Origin: an uncultured Clostridia bacterium
GTDB lineage: Bacteria; Bacillota; Clostridia; Oscillospirales; Acutalibacteraceae
DNA length: 64,000 nt
NCBI GenBank assembly: GCA_904420015.1
Contig: CAJFTS010000042.1
Coordinates: 1 to 64,000, forward strand
Reading direction: 5' to 3'
Made by a program: the position numbers and the translations under genes. Under the pieces are notes generated by a model, which was not told the origin of the DNA, ran no database searches, and saw only the letters and a program-made list of their open reading frames with translations. Positions 33,951 to 42,560 of the stretch are shown in pieces. Within the stretch, counting starts at the first letter, position 1; each line of letters starts with the position of its first letter.

Positions 33951-33966
33951 GAATTGCCTTTAGCCC

Positions 33967-34911
33967 CTACCGGCCTAGGAGGGCCGCTCCCAGAATCCCT
34001 GCGTCGTTCCCCAGGGATGCGCAGTCGATACGGGGCAGGGTATTGTTGCGGCAAAAGGCGTTGAGCCGGGCGTACCGGCGCAGCGGGGCCAGAACATAGT
34101 CTCCTTCCTTGGAAAGGGCTCCGCCGATGAGCACGGCCTGGGGCTGGAGAATATTGACGACGTTGACCACCCCTTCGGATACATACTGCAAAAACCGCCC
34201 GACCACTGCGCGGGCGGTCTCGTCCCCCGCCTTGGCCGCCTCGAACACATTGCGGCCGTTGAGCCCTTCCCCGCTGCTCTCAAGGCGGGAAAGGGCGCTG
34301 CTTGGATTCTTTAGAGCCGCCCGCCCCGCCTGGCGGCAAAGCGCCGTCATGGAGGCATAGGCTTCCCAGCAGCCCTTGCGTCCGCAGGTGCACGCCTCCC
34401 CGCCGCTTCGGATGACCATATGCCCGAACTCCCCGGCGCCGAAGTTAAAGCCCTCGTAGATCCTTCCGTCCAGCAGGATGCCCGCGCCGATGCCGGTGCC
34501 GAAGGTGACCAGGACCAGGGAGGACAAGCCCTTCCCCGCTCCCGCTTTCCCCTCCGCCAAGGCCGCGCAGTTGGCGTCGTTGGCCAAAAGCACCGGCTTG
34601 CCGGTCAGCCGGGACAGCTCTTGCGCCACCGGGACCCGGTCCCAGCCGAGGTTCCCGGAAAAAAGGATAATCCCCCGCTTGGTATCCGGGGTGCCGGGGC
34701 TGCCCACGCCGATGGAGCACACGGCGGAAAAGGGAAGCCCCGCCTCCTTTGCCAGCCTATCAGCCAGCGCCGCCATATCCGCCGCAATTTCCCGCCAGGG
34801 ACGGGACGCCCGGGTAGGGACGGAAGCCTTGACGATCAGGCGGGAATCCCCGTCCACCAGGCCGGCGGCAATGTTTGTGCCGCCTAAATCTATCCCAATA
34901 GTATATTTCAT
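33967..34911 (-). CDS. ROK-family glucokinase
   Basis: The 314-residue protein phosphorylates glucose or a related hexose with ATP. The N-terminal phosphate loop is GIDLGGTNIAAG (residues 5-16). GSPGTPD and the catalytic LLANDANCAALAE lie at 70-76 and about 108-120. The ROK zinc motif is CTCGRKGCWEAYAS (about 178-191). There is no DNA-binding domain, so it is a kinase and not a NagC-type repressor. It is read after the Cys-rich gene with a 2-base gap. Glucokinase is the likeliest role, but other hexoses are possible. Confidence 0.88.
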   Translation of the reverse strand: MKYTIGIDLGGTNIAAGLVDGDSRLIVKASVPTRASRPWREIAADMAALADRLAKEAGLPFSAVCSIGVGSPGTPDTKRGIILFSGNLGWDRVPVAQELSRLTGKPVLLANDANCAALAEGKAGAGKGLSSLVLVTFGTGIGAGILLDGRIYEGFNFGAGEFGHMVIRSGGEACTCGRKGCWEAYASMTALCRQAGRAALKNPSSALSRLESSGEGLNGRNVFEAAKAGDETARAVVGRFLQYVSEGVVNVVNILQPQAVLIGGALSKEGDYVLAPLRRYARLNAFCRNNTLPRIDCASLGNDAGILGAALLGR

Positions 34912-34913
34912 CG

Positions 34914-35453
34914 TTATTCCTCCTCATAGGATATCCCGGTAAAGGCCTCGTACCCCTCGAGCATACGCCCATAGTCGTGCAGGAACCCGTCGAACCCCGG
35001 CAGACGGCGCAGGCCTTCCACCGCGGCCGCGGCGGCGGACAAAAACGCCGGGTCCAGGTAGGGCTGCGCCTGGCGGCAAAGCAGGGGACAGCGATAGGCG
35101 GCCCTAGGGTCGGGAGCCATACAAACCCGTCCCTTGGAAAGCCGGGGCGCAAAGGGATAAAGCCGGCAGGACAATGGGCGCAGGTCCCGGTCGCACCGGC
35201 CGGGACAGACGGCAAAACGGACGGCCCGCTCCCCCATTTTCGCATCTGTCACCCGCAGGAAATCCGCCCGGTACAGAACCGTTTCCTCCATAGGGAACAA
35301 AAGCATCCCGTCTTTTTCCCCGCCCCGGCAGCATTTTGACCGGCACAGCCTGCCGCAATCGGCCGCGATGGGGGTCAGCAGGCCGATGCGGCGGTAGGCC
35401 CGGCGGTAGAGAAGCCGCGCCGCATCCTTGGCGGGAACCAAACAGGTCGTCAT
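34914..35453 (-). CDS. Cys-rich YkgJ-like metal-binding protein
   Basis: The 179-residue protein has clustered cysteines: CGRLCRSKCCRGG (about 33-45) and CPGRCDRDLRPLSCRLYPF (about 83-101), with more Cys in a later MAPDPRAAYRCPLLC segment. This pattern fits the Zn/Fe-chelating YkgJ-like family, whose function is unclear. No signal peptide is present. It is upstream of the ROK kinase in the same operon, though no metabolic link is evident. Confidence 0.65.
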   Translation of the reverse strand: MTTCLVPAKDAARLLYRRAYRRIGLLTPIAADCGRLCRSKCCRGGEKDGMLLFPMEETVLYRADFLRVTDAKMGERAVRFAVCPGRCDRDLRPLSCRLYPFAPRLSKGRVCMAPDPRAAYRCPLLCRQAQPYLDPAFLSAAAAAVEGLRRLPGFDGFLHDYGRMLEGYEAFTGISYEEE

Positions 35454-35574
35454 CGTTTCATCCTCCTGCTCTTTTTTTCTTCATGATAACAGACCCTTCC
35501 CCTCCTGGCAACCGGGATTTTTCCTGCTTTCCTTGGGCAATTCTTTACGAAAGTGTGAATTCTATTAATAAGAA

Positions 35575-35603
35575 TTGCTTTTCCCTTTCTTGTCAGATAT
35601 AAT
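35575..35603 (+). promoter_or_regulatory. Promoter of the citrate synthase gene
   Basis: TTGCTT (35575-35580), 17 bases and TATAAT (35598-35603), about 90 bases before the start codon. Confidence 0.65.
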
Positions 35604-35691
35604 GAAAAAAGAAGTAGGATTGTAGCTAAATTTTACGTATTGCTGATTGCGGTTTGATTTCGGCAAAAACGAGTACAAAGGAGTGTCGAAA

Positions 35692-37056
35692 ATGGCAGAG
35701 AACAGATTTACGGAAATTACGCCTGAAATTCAGGCTTTGGCGGAGCTGTGCAAGGAAAACGGCTCCATTAATCCCGAGCTTTATACCAAATACGAGGTCA
35801 AGCGGGGCCTGCGGGACATCAACGGCAAGGGCGTGTTGGCGGGCTTGACGGAAATTTCCGAGGTGCGTTCCTACACCATCGTGGACAGTGAAATGATCCC
35901 CTGTGAAGGAAAGCTTTTCTACCGCGGGGTGGACATCGACGAGATTGTGGGCGGCTTTATTAAGGAAAAGCGGTTCGGCTTTGAGGAAGCCACCTATCTG
36001 CTCTTGTTCGGGGAGCTTCCCAACCGCGAGCAGCTCGACGGGTTTCAGAAGCTGCTGGCCGCCTACCGCACCCTGCCCACCAGCTTTGTGCGGGACATTA
36101 TCCTCAAGGCCCCCAGCCCTGACATGATGAACACCCTGGCCCGCAGCGTGCTGACCCTCTATTCCTACGACGACAAGGCGAACGATATCTCCATCCCCAA
36201 CGTGCTTCGCCAGTCGCTGCAGCTGATCGCCCTCTTCCCCATGCTGGCGGTCTACGGCTACCAGGCCTACAGCCATTATCACGACGGCAACAGCCTCTTT
36301 ATCCACGCCCCCCGGCCGGAGCTTTCCACGGCGGAGAATATTCTGCACACCCTTCGCCCGGACAGCAAGTATACCGAGCTGGAAGCAAAAATTCTCGACG
36401 TGGCGCTGGTGCTGCACGCCGAGCACGGCGGCGGCAACAACTCCACCTTCACCACCCATGTGGTTTCCTCCTCCGGCACCGACACCTACTCGGTCATTGC
36501 GGCTGCCATCGGTTCTCTCAAAGGGCCCAAGCACGGCGGCGCCAACATCAAGGTGGTGCAGATGTTCGAGGATATGAAGGAGAAGCTCAGCGACTGGACG
36601 GACGAGGAGGAAGTGGAACGGTATCTGACTGCCCTTTTGCACAAGGAGGCCTTCGACAAAGCGGGGCTGATCTACGGCATGGGGCATGCGGTTTACTCGC
36701 TGTCCGACCCCCGCGCCAACATCTTCAAGAAGTTTGTCAAGAGCCTGTCGGAGGAAAAAGGCCGCACCAAGGAATTCGAGCTTTATTCCATGGTGGAGCG
36801 TCTCGCACCCCAGGTCATTTCCCGGGAACGCAGGATTTACAAGGGCGTAAGCGCCAACATTGACTTTTACAGCGGGTTCGTGTATAGTATGCTCGACCTA
36901 CCCAAGGAGCTGTTTACCCCCATCTTCGCCATCGCCCGAATTACCGGCTGGAGCGCCCATCGGATTGAGGAGCTCATCAACGCTGGAAAGATTATCCGGC
37001 CCGCCTATAAAAACGTGGCGAAGAGCCGGCCTTACGTACCGATTGCAAATCGGTAA
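35692..37056 (+). CDS. Citrate synthase
   Basis: The 454-residue enzyme condenses oxaloacetate with acetyl-CoA. Landmarks are KLFYRGVDIDEIV (about 72-84), LHAEHGGGNNSTF with a catalytic His (about 240-252), GSLKGPKHGGAN (about 275-286), GMGHAVYSLSDPRA (catalytic His) and the late Asp region ANIDFYSGFVYSML. ATG at 35692 follows AAAGGAG at 35678-35684. A longer frame from 35647 has no ribosome site. It is slightly longer than the usual type-II enzyme. No other TCA genes are adjacent, so it may feed glutamate synthesis. Confidence 0.92.
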   Translation: MAENRFTEITPEIQALAELCKENGSINPELYTKYEVKRGLRDINGKGVLAGLTEISEVRSYTIVDSEMIPCEGKLFYRGVDIDEIVGGFIKEKRFGFEEATYLLLFGELPNREQLDGFQKLLAAYRTLPTSFVRDIILKAPSPDMMNTLARSVLTLYSYDDKANDISIPNVLRQSLQLIALFPMLAVYGYQAYSHYHDGNSLFIHAPRPELSTAENILHTLRPDSKYTELEAKILDVALVLHAEHGGGNNSTFTTHVVSSSGTDTYSVIAAAIGSLKGPKHGGANIKVVQMFEDMKEKLSDWTDEEEVERYLTALLHKEAFDKAGLIYGMGHAVYSLSDPRANIFKKFVKSLSEEKGRTKEFELYSMVERLAPQVISRERRIYKGVSANIDFYSGFVYSMLDLPKELFTPIFAIARITGWSAHRIEELINAGKIIRPAYKNVAKSRPYVPIANR

Positions 37057-37071
37057 GCTTCCGCTTTTTTC

Positions 37072-37107
37072 ACCCCCGTCTCCCCATGGAAGGGAGGCGG
37101 GGGTTTG
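37072..37107 (+). terminator. Terminator of the citrate synthase gene
   Basis: ACCCCCGTCTCCC (37072-37084) pairs with GGGAGGCGGGGGT (37092-37104) with one G-T pair. The T run is short (TTTGG). Confidence 0.6.
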
Positions 37108-37190
37108 GCATATAAGGGCGGCATGGGGCGAAGGGATGCGTGGGACAGGCAGGAAAGCCTTTATTTTTGTTCGGAAAGGATGATTCTTCT

Positions 37191-39191
37191 ATGCTGATCG
37201 GTGCGGATTATTATCCGGAGCACTGGCCGGCCTCCCGATGGGAGACGGACGCGGCCATGATGGAGCAGGCGGGGCTGACGGTGGTGCGGCTGGCGGAATT
37301 CGCGTGGGCCAAGCTGGAACCGGAGGAGGGCGTATACGATTTCTCCTGGCTCGATCAGGCCCTCGCCGTCCTCTCGGCCCACGGTATCCGGGCCGTGCTG
37401 GGCACCCCCACCGCCGCGCCGCCCAAATGGCTGATGGACCGGTACGAGGGGATGTACAACGTCGACGGCTACGGCCGCAAGCGGGGCTTCGGCTCCAGGC
37501 GGCACTACTGCTTCAACAGCCCCGATTACCAGAATGCGGCCCGCCGCATTGCCGCGGCCATGGGGGCGCATTATAAAAACCATCCGGCCGTCCTGGGCTG
37601 GCAGATCGACAACGAGTTCGGCTGCCACAACGACGAGGTGTGCTACTGCGAGCACTGCCGCAGGGAATTCGTCCGGTGGCTGAAAATCAAATACGCGACG
37701 GTCGAGGAGCTCAACCGCGCCTGGGGGACGGTGTTTTGGAGCCAGACCTACCGTTCCTTCGACGAGGTGATCCTGCCCGGCTATGCCCAGTGCGACGGGG
37801 AAAACGGGCGCAATTTCTGCCACAACCCGGGGCTTCTTCTGGATTATATGCGCTGCCGCACCGACAACATCTGCGCCTTTTTGCAGATGCAGGTGGACGC
37901 ACTGCGCCAGGCGGGGAGCCGGCAGCCGGTCACCCACAATTTTATGGGCACCTACGACCGCATCGATTATTTCAAGCTGGCTAAGGGGGTGGATTTTGTC
38001 TCTTGGGACAATTATATCCGCCATCAGTGGCAGGCGTATCCCTTTGAGGAAGCGGCGCTTGCCCATGAAACCATGCGGGGCCTGAAGAAAAAGAAGTTTT
38101 GGGTGATGGAACAGCAGAGCGGCCCGGCGGGCTGGTCGGTAATGGGGGATACCCCCCGTCCGGGCCAGCTTCGGCTCTGGTCTTGGCAGGCATACGCCCA
38201 CGGGGCGCAGGCCATCGTCTACTTCCGCTGGCGGGCCTGCCTGTTCGGCGCCGAGCAGTACTGGCACGGCATCCTCGACTACGACGGGGTCCCCCGCCGC
38301 CGGTACCGGGAGGTGGCCCAGACCGCAGGGGAATTGACCCGCATCGACACCCTTCTGTCCGGCGGGATGCCGGTCAATGAAACGGCGCTGATCAAAAGCT
38401 ACGACAACGCCTTTTCCCACCGCTTCCAGCCCCACAACCCGAAATTCGACTATAACGCCCTGCTTTTGTCCTATTATGAGGGGCTGGTGCGAAACGGCGT
38501 CTCTTGCGACGTGCGCTCCATCGACGACGACCTTTCGCCGTACAAGCTGATAATTCTGCCGGCCTTCCAGCTCCTTACCACTCCTATGGCCAAAAAGCTG
38601 GAGGACTATGTCAGCCGGGGCGGGCAGGTGGTGGTTTCCTTCCGGTCGGGCGCGCGGGAATGGAACAACCAGATGACCGAGCGGACGCTGCCGGGCCTTT
38701 TGCGGGACCTGGCCGGCGTTACCGTTACGGAATTCAACTCCATTTTCTATGGGGAGCCCATTGCGGTTCAAGGCCCGCATATGGCTGCAACCGCCTCCAT
38801 CTGGTGCGACCTGCTTGAGCCGGATACGGCCGAATGCTACGCCCGCTACGCGGGGGATTACTGCGAGGGGACCGCGGCCATCACGGTCAACTGCTACGGC
38901 AAGGGGAAGGCTTGGTATGTGGGCTGCGACCTGGACAAGGACGGGATGGCGGTTTTGCTTGGGGATATCCTCAAGGGAGCGGGGATCGCTCCGCCCGTCC
39001 GCGGCCTGCCGGACGGGGTGGAAGCGGTCTTGTGGAAACAGGAAAACGGCAGGAAAGCCCTCTTCCTCCTCAACCACGCCAAAACCCCGGCCGTCATCCC
39101 GGCCTCGTCGTTCTCCTGCAATCTGCTCACCGGGGAACCGGTATCGGGAGAATGGACCCTCGGCGGATACGAAACGGCGGTTCTCGGCTGA
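37191..39191 (+). CDS. GH42 beta-galactosidase
   Basis: The 666-residue enzyme cleaves terminal beta-galactosides. The GH42 N terminus is clear (LIGADYYPEHWP). The acid/base Glu142 lies in WQIDNEFGCHN and the likely nucleophile Glu307 in WVMEQQSGPAGW. A trimerisation-like second domain (about 390-600) and a small beta domain follow. Cys clusters after NEFG (CHNDEVCYCEHCRREF) suggest a structural zinc site. ATG at 37191 has GGAAAGG upstream. No signal peptide, so it acts on imported oligosaccharides. With GH112 about 17 kb away, it suggests use of galactose-containing glycans. Confidence 0.93.
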   Translation: MLIGADYYPEHWPASRWETDAAMMEQAGLTVVRLAEFAWAKLEPEEGVYDFSWLDQALAVLSAHGIRAVLGTPTAAPPKWLMDRYEGMYNVDGYGRKRGFGSRRHYCFNSPDYQNAARRIAAAMGAHYKNHPAVLGWQIDNEFGCHNDEVCYCEHCRREFVRWLKIKYATVEELNRAWGTVFWSQTYRSFDEVILPGYAQCDGENGRNFCHNPGLLLDYMRCRTDNICAFLQMQVDALRQAGSRQPVTHNFMGTYDRIDYFKLAKGVDFVSWDNYIRHQWQAYPFEEAALAHETMRGLKKKKFWVMEQQSGPAGWSVMGDTPRPGQLRLWSWQAYAHGAQAIVYFRWRACLFGAEQYWHGILDYDGVPRRRYREVAQTAGELTRIDTLLSGGMPVNETALIKSYDNAFSHRFQPHNPKFDYNALLLSYYEGLVRNGVSCDVRSIDDDLSPYKLIILPAFQLLTTPMAKKLEDYVSRGGQVVVSFRSGAREWNNQMTERTLPGLLRDLAGVTVTEFNSIFYGEPIAVQGPHMAATASIWCDLLEPDTAECYARYAGDYCEGTAAITVNCYGKGKAWYVGCDLDKDGMAVLLGDILKGAGIAPPVRGLPDGVEAVLWKQENGRKALFLLNHAKTPAVIPASSFSCNLLTGEPVSGEWTLGGYETAVLG

Positions 39192-39230
39192 GGAAAGATT
39201 GGAACAATTTATGAATTTTTGTATAAGGTG

Positions 39231-39259
39231 TGGACAAGCGCCGGTTTTTTAAGTAATAT
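39231..39259 (+). promoter_or_regulatory. Promoter of the lipoprotein gene
   Basis: TGGACA (39231-39236), 17 bases and TAATAT (39254-39259), 37 bases before the start. Confidence 0.5.
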
Positions 39260-39295
39260 AAATAGCGAAAACGTTCAAAAAAGGGGTTTATAAGG

Positions 39296-40027
39296 ATGAA
39301 AAAGTTTGTTGCCGTATTGGCGGCTCTGATCCTGGTCTGTCTGACGCTTGCCTCCTGTGAGGAAGGGGACCCGTCGGATAAATACCGCTATTCCAAGCCG
39401 GACGACCTTTCGATTGTGGACTACAGCTTCCCGGTGTCGACGGTGGATGAGGAAACCCAGGCGCTCATCGACACCGCTGTGGAGCTTTTGACCCAGGATA
39501 AAGCGATCATCGACCTTTTCCTCAACGGGACCCTCGACGGGGCGGACTTGCAGGATTCCGATCTGGAAGGCTACTCCCTTGCCAGCTCGGAGGCCTACTC
39601 CTCTTTGGCCGCAGTAAAGGAAGCGATGAACCAGATTTACGCCAACGACGAGCCTGCAAACTTTTTCCTGTCCTATCCCAGCGAGGAGCAGCCGATGGTG
39701 CGCGGGGACGACAGCAGCCTGTATCTCTACGACGAGGGGCCGGAGGTGTCCTTCCCAGCCTATGTGGATTTGGAAACGGTTATGATTACCGATCATACCG
39801 ACACCTCGGCCACGATTGACTTTACCTATCGCGGGCCGGACCCTTATTATTTTGATTCCGACGATGAGTTTCCCTGGACCGGCAACGTCATCACCATGTA
39901 TCAGGAGGATGGGGTATGGAAGCTGGACACCAGCTTCTATCTGTACTATGCCGTCAACAACCCGGAAATGCCCTGGGTGCCGGATTCCTTCTCTTCCTCT
40001 ACGGCCTCTGCGGCGGCGTCCGAATAA
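39296..40027 (+). CDS. Uncharacterised lipoprotein
   Basis: The 243-residue product has a lipoprotein signal (KKFVAVLAALILVCLTLASC, lipobox LASC with Cys21). It should therefore be anchored on the outer face of the membrane. The mature part is acidic, with about 110 residues of helical and mixed sequence and a beta-rich second half (YVDLETVMITDHTDTSATID, then GVWKLDTSFYLYYAV). The end is a Ser/Ala-rich tail. I recognise no family. It has its own promoter and a strong terminator after it. Confidence 0.75.
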   Translation: MKKFVAVLAALILVCLTLASCEEGDPSDKYRYSKPDDLSIVDYSFPVSTVDEETQALIDTAVELLTQDKAIIDLFLNGTLDGADLQDSDLEGYSLASSEAYSSLAAVKEAMNQIYANDEPANFFLSYPSEEQPMVRGDDSSLYLYDEGPEVSFPAYVDLETVMITDHTDTSATIDFTYRGPDPYYFDSDDEFPWTGNVITMYQEDGVWKLDTSFYLYYAVNNPEMPWVPDSFSSSTASAAASE

Positions 40028-40154
40028 GCCGGAGACGGATTCCCGCTTTGCTTTTTGAGCGGGGGACGGTTTATTTGCCCCTGGGCTTCCCCTTTCCTAC
40101 AGGGGAAGGGAGGATCGCCCCCTGCCTTGCCGGACGATCCCTTTATCGGAACGC

Positions 40155-40200
40155 GGAAAGCCGCCCAACCCCGTAAAAAGGGCTGGGCGGCTTTCCTTTT
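40155..40200 (+). terminator. Terminator between lipoprotein gene and spoIIP operon (bidirectional)
   Basis: GGAAAGCCGCCCA (40155-40167) pairs perfectly with TGGGCGGCTTTCC (40184-40196), followed by TTTT. It serves both converging units. Confidence 0.85.
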
Positions 40201-40205
40201 ATAGA

Positions 40206-40877
40206 TCAGGCGCGGGAAGGAGCCTCCGGCTTACAGGCGGGCTCGGCCGTACCCGCGTGCCAGGGCGTCTCCTTTCCCTTTCTGCGCAGAAGGCGCAGCA
40301 CCATCTGCCCATCGGAACAGCGCAGCGGGATCAGCGCCGCCGCCAGCTTGTATCCGGCCATGGCGATCACACTTGCCAACAGCACATCCCACCCGAACAC
40401 GCCGGTGGGAAACCACAGCACGCCCATCAGCACCAAGGTGGTAAAGAGCAGGGAGGTGGTCATCATCCCGCCCGAATAGTAGGCGGCCAGGCTGGCGTTT
40501 TCGTCGGCGATCTCCATCTCCTCCGGAGCGAGGGTCATGTCGCAATGGATGGTAAACAGACAGGAGCGGTCAAACCCGAAGGCAAGCCGGTCCCCGGCTT
40601 TGTGCCAGCAAAAGGGCCCGATGTGAAAAAGCAGAAGCTCAAACCCGGAAAGCCGTCCCATCAAAAGGCGGCCCGCCTCATACACAAGGGTCACCAATAT
40701 CGCCCCTGCCGTAAACAGCACGGCGAAGGCGGGCACACGCCAAAGGCCCGGGCCGGTTATGTTCCATCCGTGCTGCTCTAAAATTGCCAGCCCATATCCG
40801 GCGGCCCCGCCGGTGACAACCGCCGATACCACCGATAAAAGCATATCCCATCCTTGCTTTTGTGTTTCCTTCCTCAT
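40206..40877 (-). CDS. M50-like membrane protein lacking catalytic residues
   Basis: The 223-residue protein has about five membrane spans. Its layout resembles membrane-embedded M50 metalloproteases of Firmicutes: a span ending VYEAGRLLMGRLSGFELLLFHIG where active enzymes have HELGHLLxGLLTGY, then a short soluble insert with GDRLAFGF and MTLAPEEM, then YYSGGMMTTSLLF where active enzymes have a glycine-rich NLGGP segment. Both zinc histidines and the Glu are replaced (YEAGR for HExxH), so it should not be a protease. ATG at 40877 has AAGGAGAAGG upstream. It closes the spoIIP operon, so a structural or regulatory role in sporulation is possible. Confidence 0.6.
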   Translation of the reverse strand: MRKETQKQGWDMLLSVVSAVVTGGAAGYGLAILEQHGWNITGPGLWRVPAFAVLFTAGAILVTLVYEAGRLLMGRLSGFELLLFHIGPFCWHKAGDRLAFGFDRSCLFTIHCDMTLAPEEMEIADENASLAAYYSGGMMTTSLLFTTLVLMGVLWFPTGVFGWDVLLASVIAMAGYKLAAALIPLRCSDGQMVLRLLRRKGKETPWHAGTAEPACKPEAPSRA

Positions 40878-40920
40878 GGCCCCTTCTCCTTTTTGTAATA
40901 TGTTTGCCATTATATTCCAT

Positions 40921-41211
40921 TTAGGATAAGGATTTTGTCGAATTGGCAAGGCAGAGCCGAAAGGGCTTGAGAGAAGGAAGGGGGATCTTATAATCGTGGC
41001 CTAGGTATCTGCCGCAAATGCTGCCGTCCTCTTCTATGGTGGGCGGGGTGGTCCGGTTTTCCTCTCCGGTAATGGTGGCGGCGGTGCGTTCGTCCACCAC
41101 CGCCATACCGGCGGCGACGAGGGCGGCGGCGGTCAGCAGGATAAAGGTGACCGTACAGACGAATAGGGTACGCTTGATGGGGGAGTATCCTTTCCTTTTG
41201 ACGTCCTTCAT
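40921..41211 (-). CDS. Small single-span membrane protein downstream of spoIIP
   Basis: The 96-residue protein has a basic N terminus (KDVKRKGYSPIKR), one membrane span (about 14-37) and an extracytoplasmic acidic part containing ERTAATITGEENRTTPPTIE and ICGRYLGHDYKIP. I do not recognise it. It begins 4 bases after the spoIIP stop, with AAAGGA inside the end of spoIIP, so it is translationally linked to spoIIP. Confidence 0.6.
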   Translation of the reverse strand: MKDVKRKGYSPIKRTLFVCTVTFILLTAAALVAAGMAVVDERTAATITGEENRTTPPTIEEDGSICGRYLGHDYKIPLPSLKPFRLCLANSTKSLS

Positions 41212-41215
41212 ATTG

Positions 41216-42322
41216 TTATAATCCTTTCAGGGTTTGGGCCAGGCATTTGCCCACCAGCTCGCCCGAGTAAACCGCTTCTTCCAGGGTGTTGGCGTCGGTG
41301 CCGAATTCGAGCAGGATGGAGCCGGGGCTCAGGTTTTGGTTGTAGCAGGCGTTTTTGAAGTTAAGGGGGCGCGCCAAGCCGGGATAGGAGTCGGCCATGC
41401 TCTGCTGCAGGCGGGCGGCAAGGCGGAGGTTCTGCTCCCAGTTGGGATGAGATACGCCGTTGTCGTATTCGCAGCCGGAGATAATCATCACCTGGGCGGC
41501 CTTCTTTCCATCGATGACGGCGGTGGGCTTTATCTTGGTGCCGTCGGAGCGGGTGATGGCGTCCCGGTGGACGTCGAGCACCACCTGGATGGAGGGATAC
41601 TGCTCAAGCATGGCGGTAACCACTGCGCCGGAACGGTTATAGGCGCCGTTGTAGGCGGGATAGTCGTGAATCTCGGTATCGTGGATGACGCCGATGCCCG
41701 CGGCCTCGAGCTGTTTTTGAATTTCGTTGCCCACCCGCACCATATTCAGGTTCAGATCGGTGCTCCGGGCGGTCTGGGTGGTATCGTAATAGCCGCGGTC
41801 GGCCAGCTCATAGCTTTCGGTGGTGTGGGTATGGACGATGAGCACCTTCGGCCCCTCGGTGGACATATCCACCGTAGGCTTGGTTTCCAGCAGGCTCTTC
41901 ATATCTATTGTGCGCCCGGTTGAATTTTTTATCCAAACGCTGCCGTAGTTGTCGCCGGAATTTTCATAGGTTTCCTCGCTGATGGGGCCGCGGTTCTCCT
42001 CGGGCACCTCGGCGGGCGCAGGGATCTGGCTGCTGGACGCTTCCGATTCGCTGCCCGAGGGCGCCGGCGTCTGAGCAGGCTGCGCGCTGCTGGTGTCGGA
42101 GGTGGCCGGGGCTGCGTCGGGCGGCTGCTTGGAGGACGGGTCGGACGCAAACAGCGCAGAGGTGCCGTCAGGCAGCAAAAAGGCGGCTGATAGGATGGAC
42201 AGCTGGTCGGCCACCGAGCCCAAGGAGGGGACGACGGCGCATACCACCAAAACCGACAGGAGGGCCGCAATCGTCGAAATCGTCTTTTGCCGCCATTTGC
42301 CGTTTTTTTTCTGTGTTTGCAT
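41216..42322 (-). CDS. spoIIP: Stage II sporulation protein P
   Basis: The 368-residue protein is an amidase and endopeptidase of the engulfment complex SpoIIDMP, made in the mother cell. A short cytoplasmic tail and one membrane span (about 16-38) lead to a Ser/Pro/Ala-rich linker. The amidase_3-like SpoIIP domain follows (about 155-368). Zinc-site landmarks are LIVHTHTTESY (about 162-172), VLDVHRDAI and the late SILLEFGTDANTLEEA. ATG at 42322 has AAGGGAG upstream. A longer in-frame start at 42412 lacks one. This gene is strong evidence that the organism makes endospores. Confidence 0.93.
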   Translation of the reverse strand: MQTQKKNGKWRQKTISTIAALLSVLVVCAVVPSLGSVADQLSILSAAFLLPDGTSALFASDPSSKQPPDAAPATSDTSSAQPAQTPAPSGSESEASSSQIPAPAEVPEENRGPISEETYENSGDNYGSVWIKNSTGRTIDMKSLLETKPTVDMSTEGPKVLIVHTHTTESYELADRGYYDTTQTARSTDLNLNMVRVGNEIQKQLEAAGIGVIHDTEIHDYPAYNGAYNRSGAVVTAMLEQYPSIQVVLDVHRDAITRSDGTKIKPTAVIDGKKAAQVMIISGCEYDNGVSHPNWEQNLRLAARLQQSMADSYPGLARPLNFKNACYNQNLSPGSILLEFGTDANTLEEAVYSGELVGKCLAQTLKGL

Positions 42323-42419
42323 AGGCTCCCTTGCCTTTTCTCCGCTGCCGTGGGCGGGCGCATCCAATTTGTCCACCGGCCGAATTTGGACGTAGGGCGA
42401 AGAAAATCGCACCTGTTTT

Positions 42420-42448
42420 ATGCTATGCTCGAGCCCAGCCCGGTATGC
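42420..42448 (-). promoter_or_regulatory. Possible sigma-E-like promoter of spoIIP
   Basis: On the minus strand GCATACC (42448-42442), 14 bases and CATAGCAT (42427-42420). The -35 and spacing fit sigma-E, while the -10 matches CATACAnT at six of eight positions. spoIIP is a known mother-cell gene in Bacillus. Confidence 0.35.
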
Positions 42449-42484
42449 CTCTCCTTTTTCGGCGCAAACTACCCCCTAGCTCCC

Positions 42485-42513
42485 TTGCAAAGAAATCCGC
42501 TTTCCCCTATACT
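42485..42513 (+). promoter_or_regulatory. Promoter of the ABC exporter operon
   Basis: TTGCAA (42485-42490), 17 bases and TATACT (42508-42513), 47 bases before the ATP-binding gene. Confidence 0.65.
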
Positions 42514-42560
42514 GATGGTGGTATGGACGTCCGAAACATCCAACAAAAAAGGAGAATGTT

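Noticed and set aside
37161-39077. A 638-codon open frame on the minus strand opposite the GH42 gene
   Set aside because: It is the complement shadow of a GC-rich gene with strong GH42 motifs. Its protein has no family pattern and is rich in Val, Gly, Arg and His as such shadows are.
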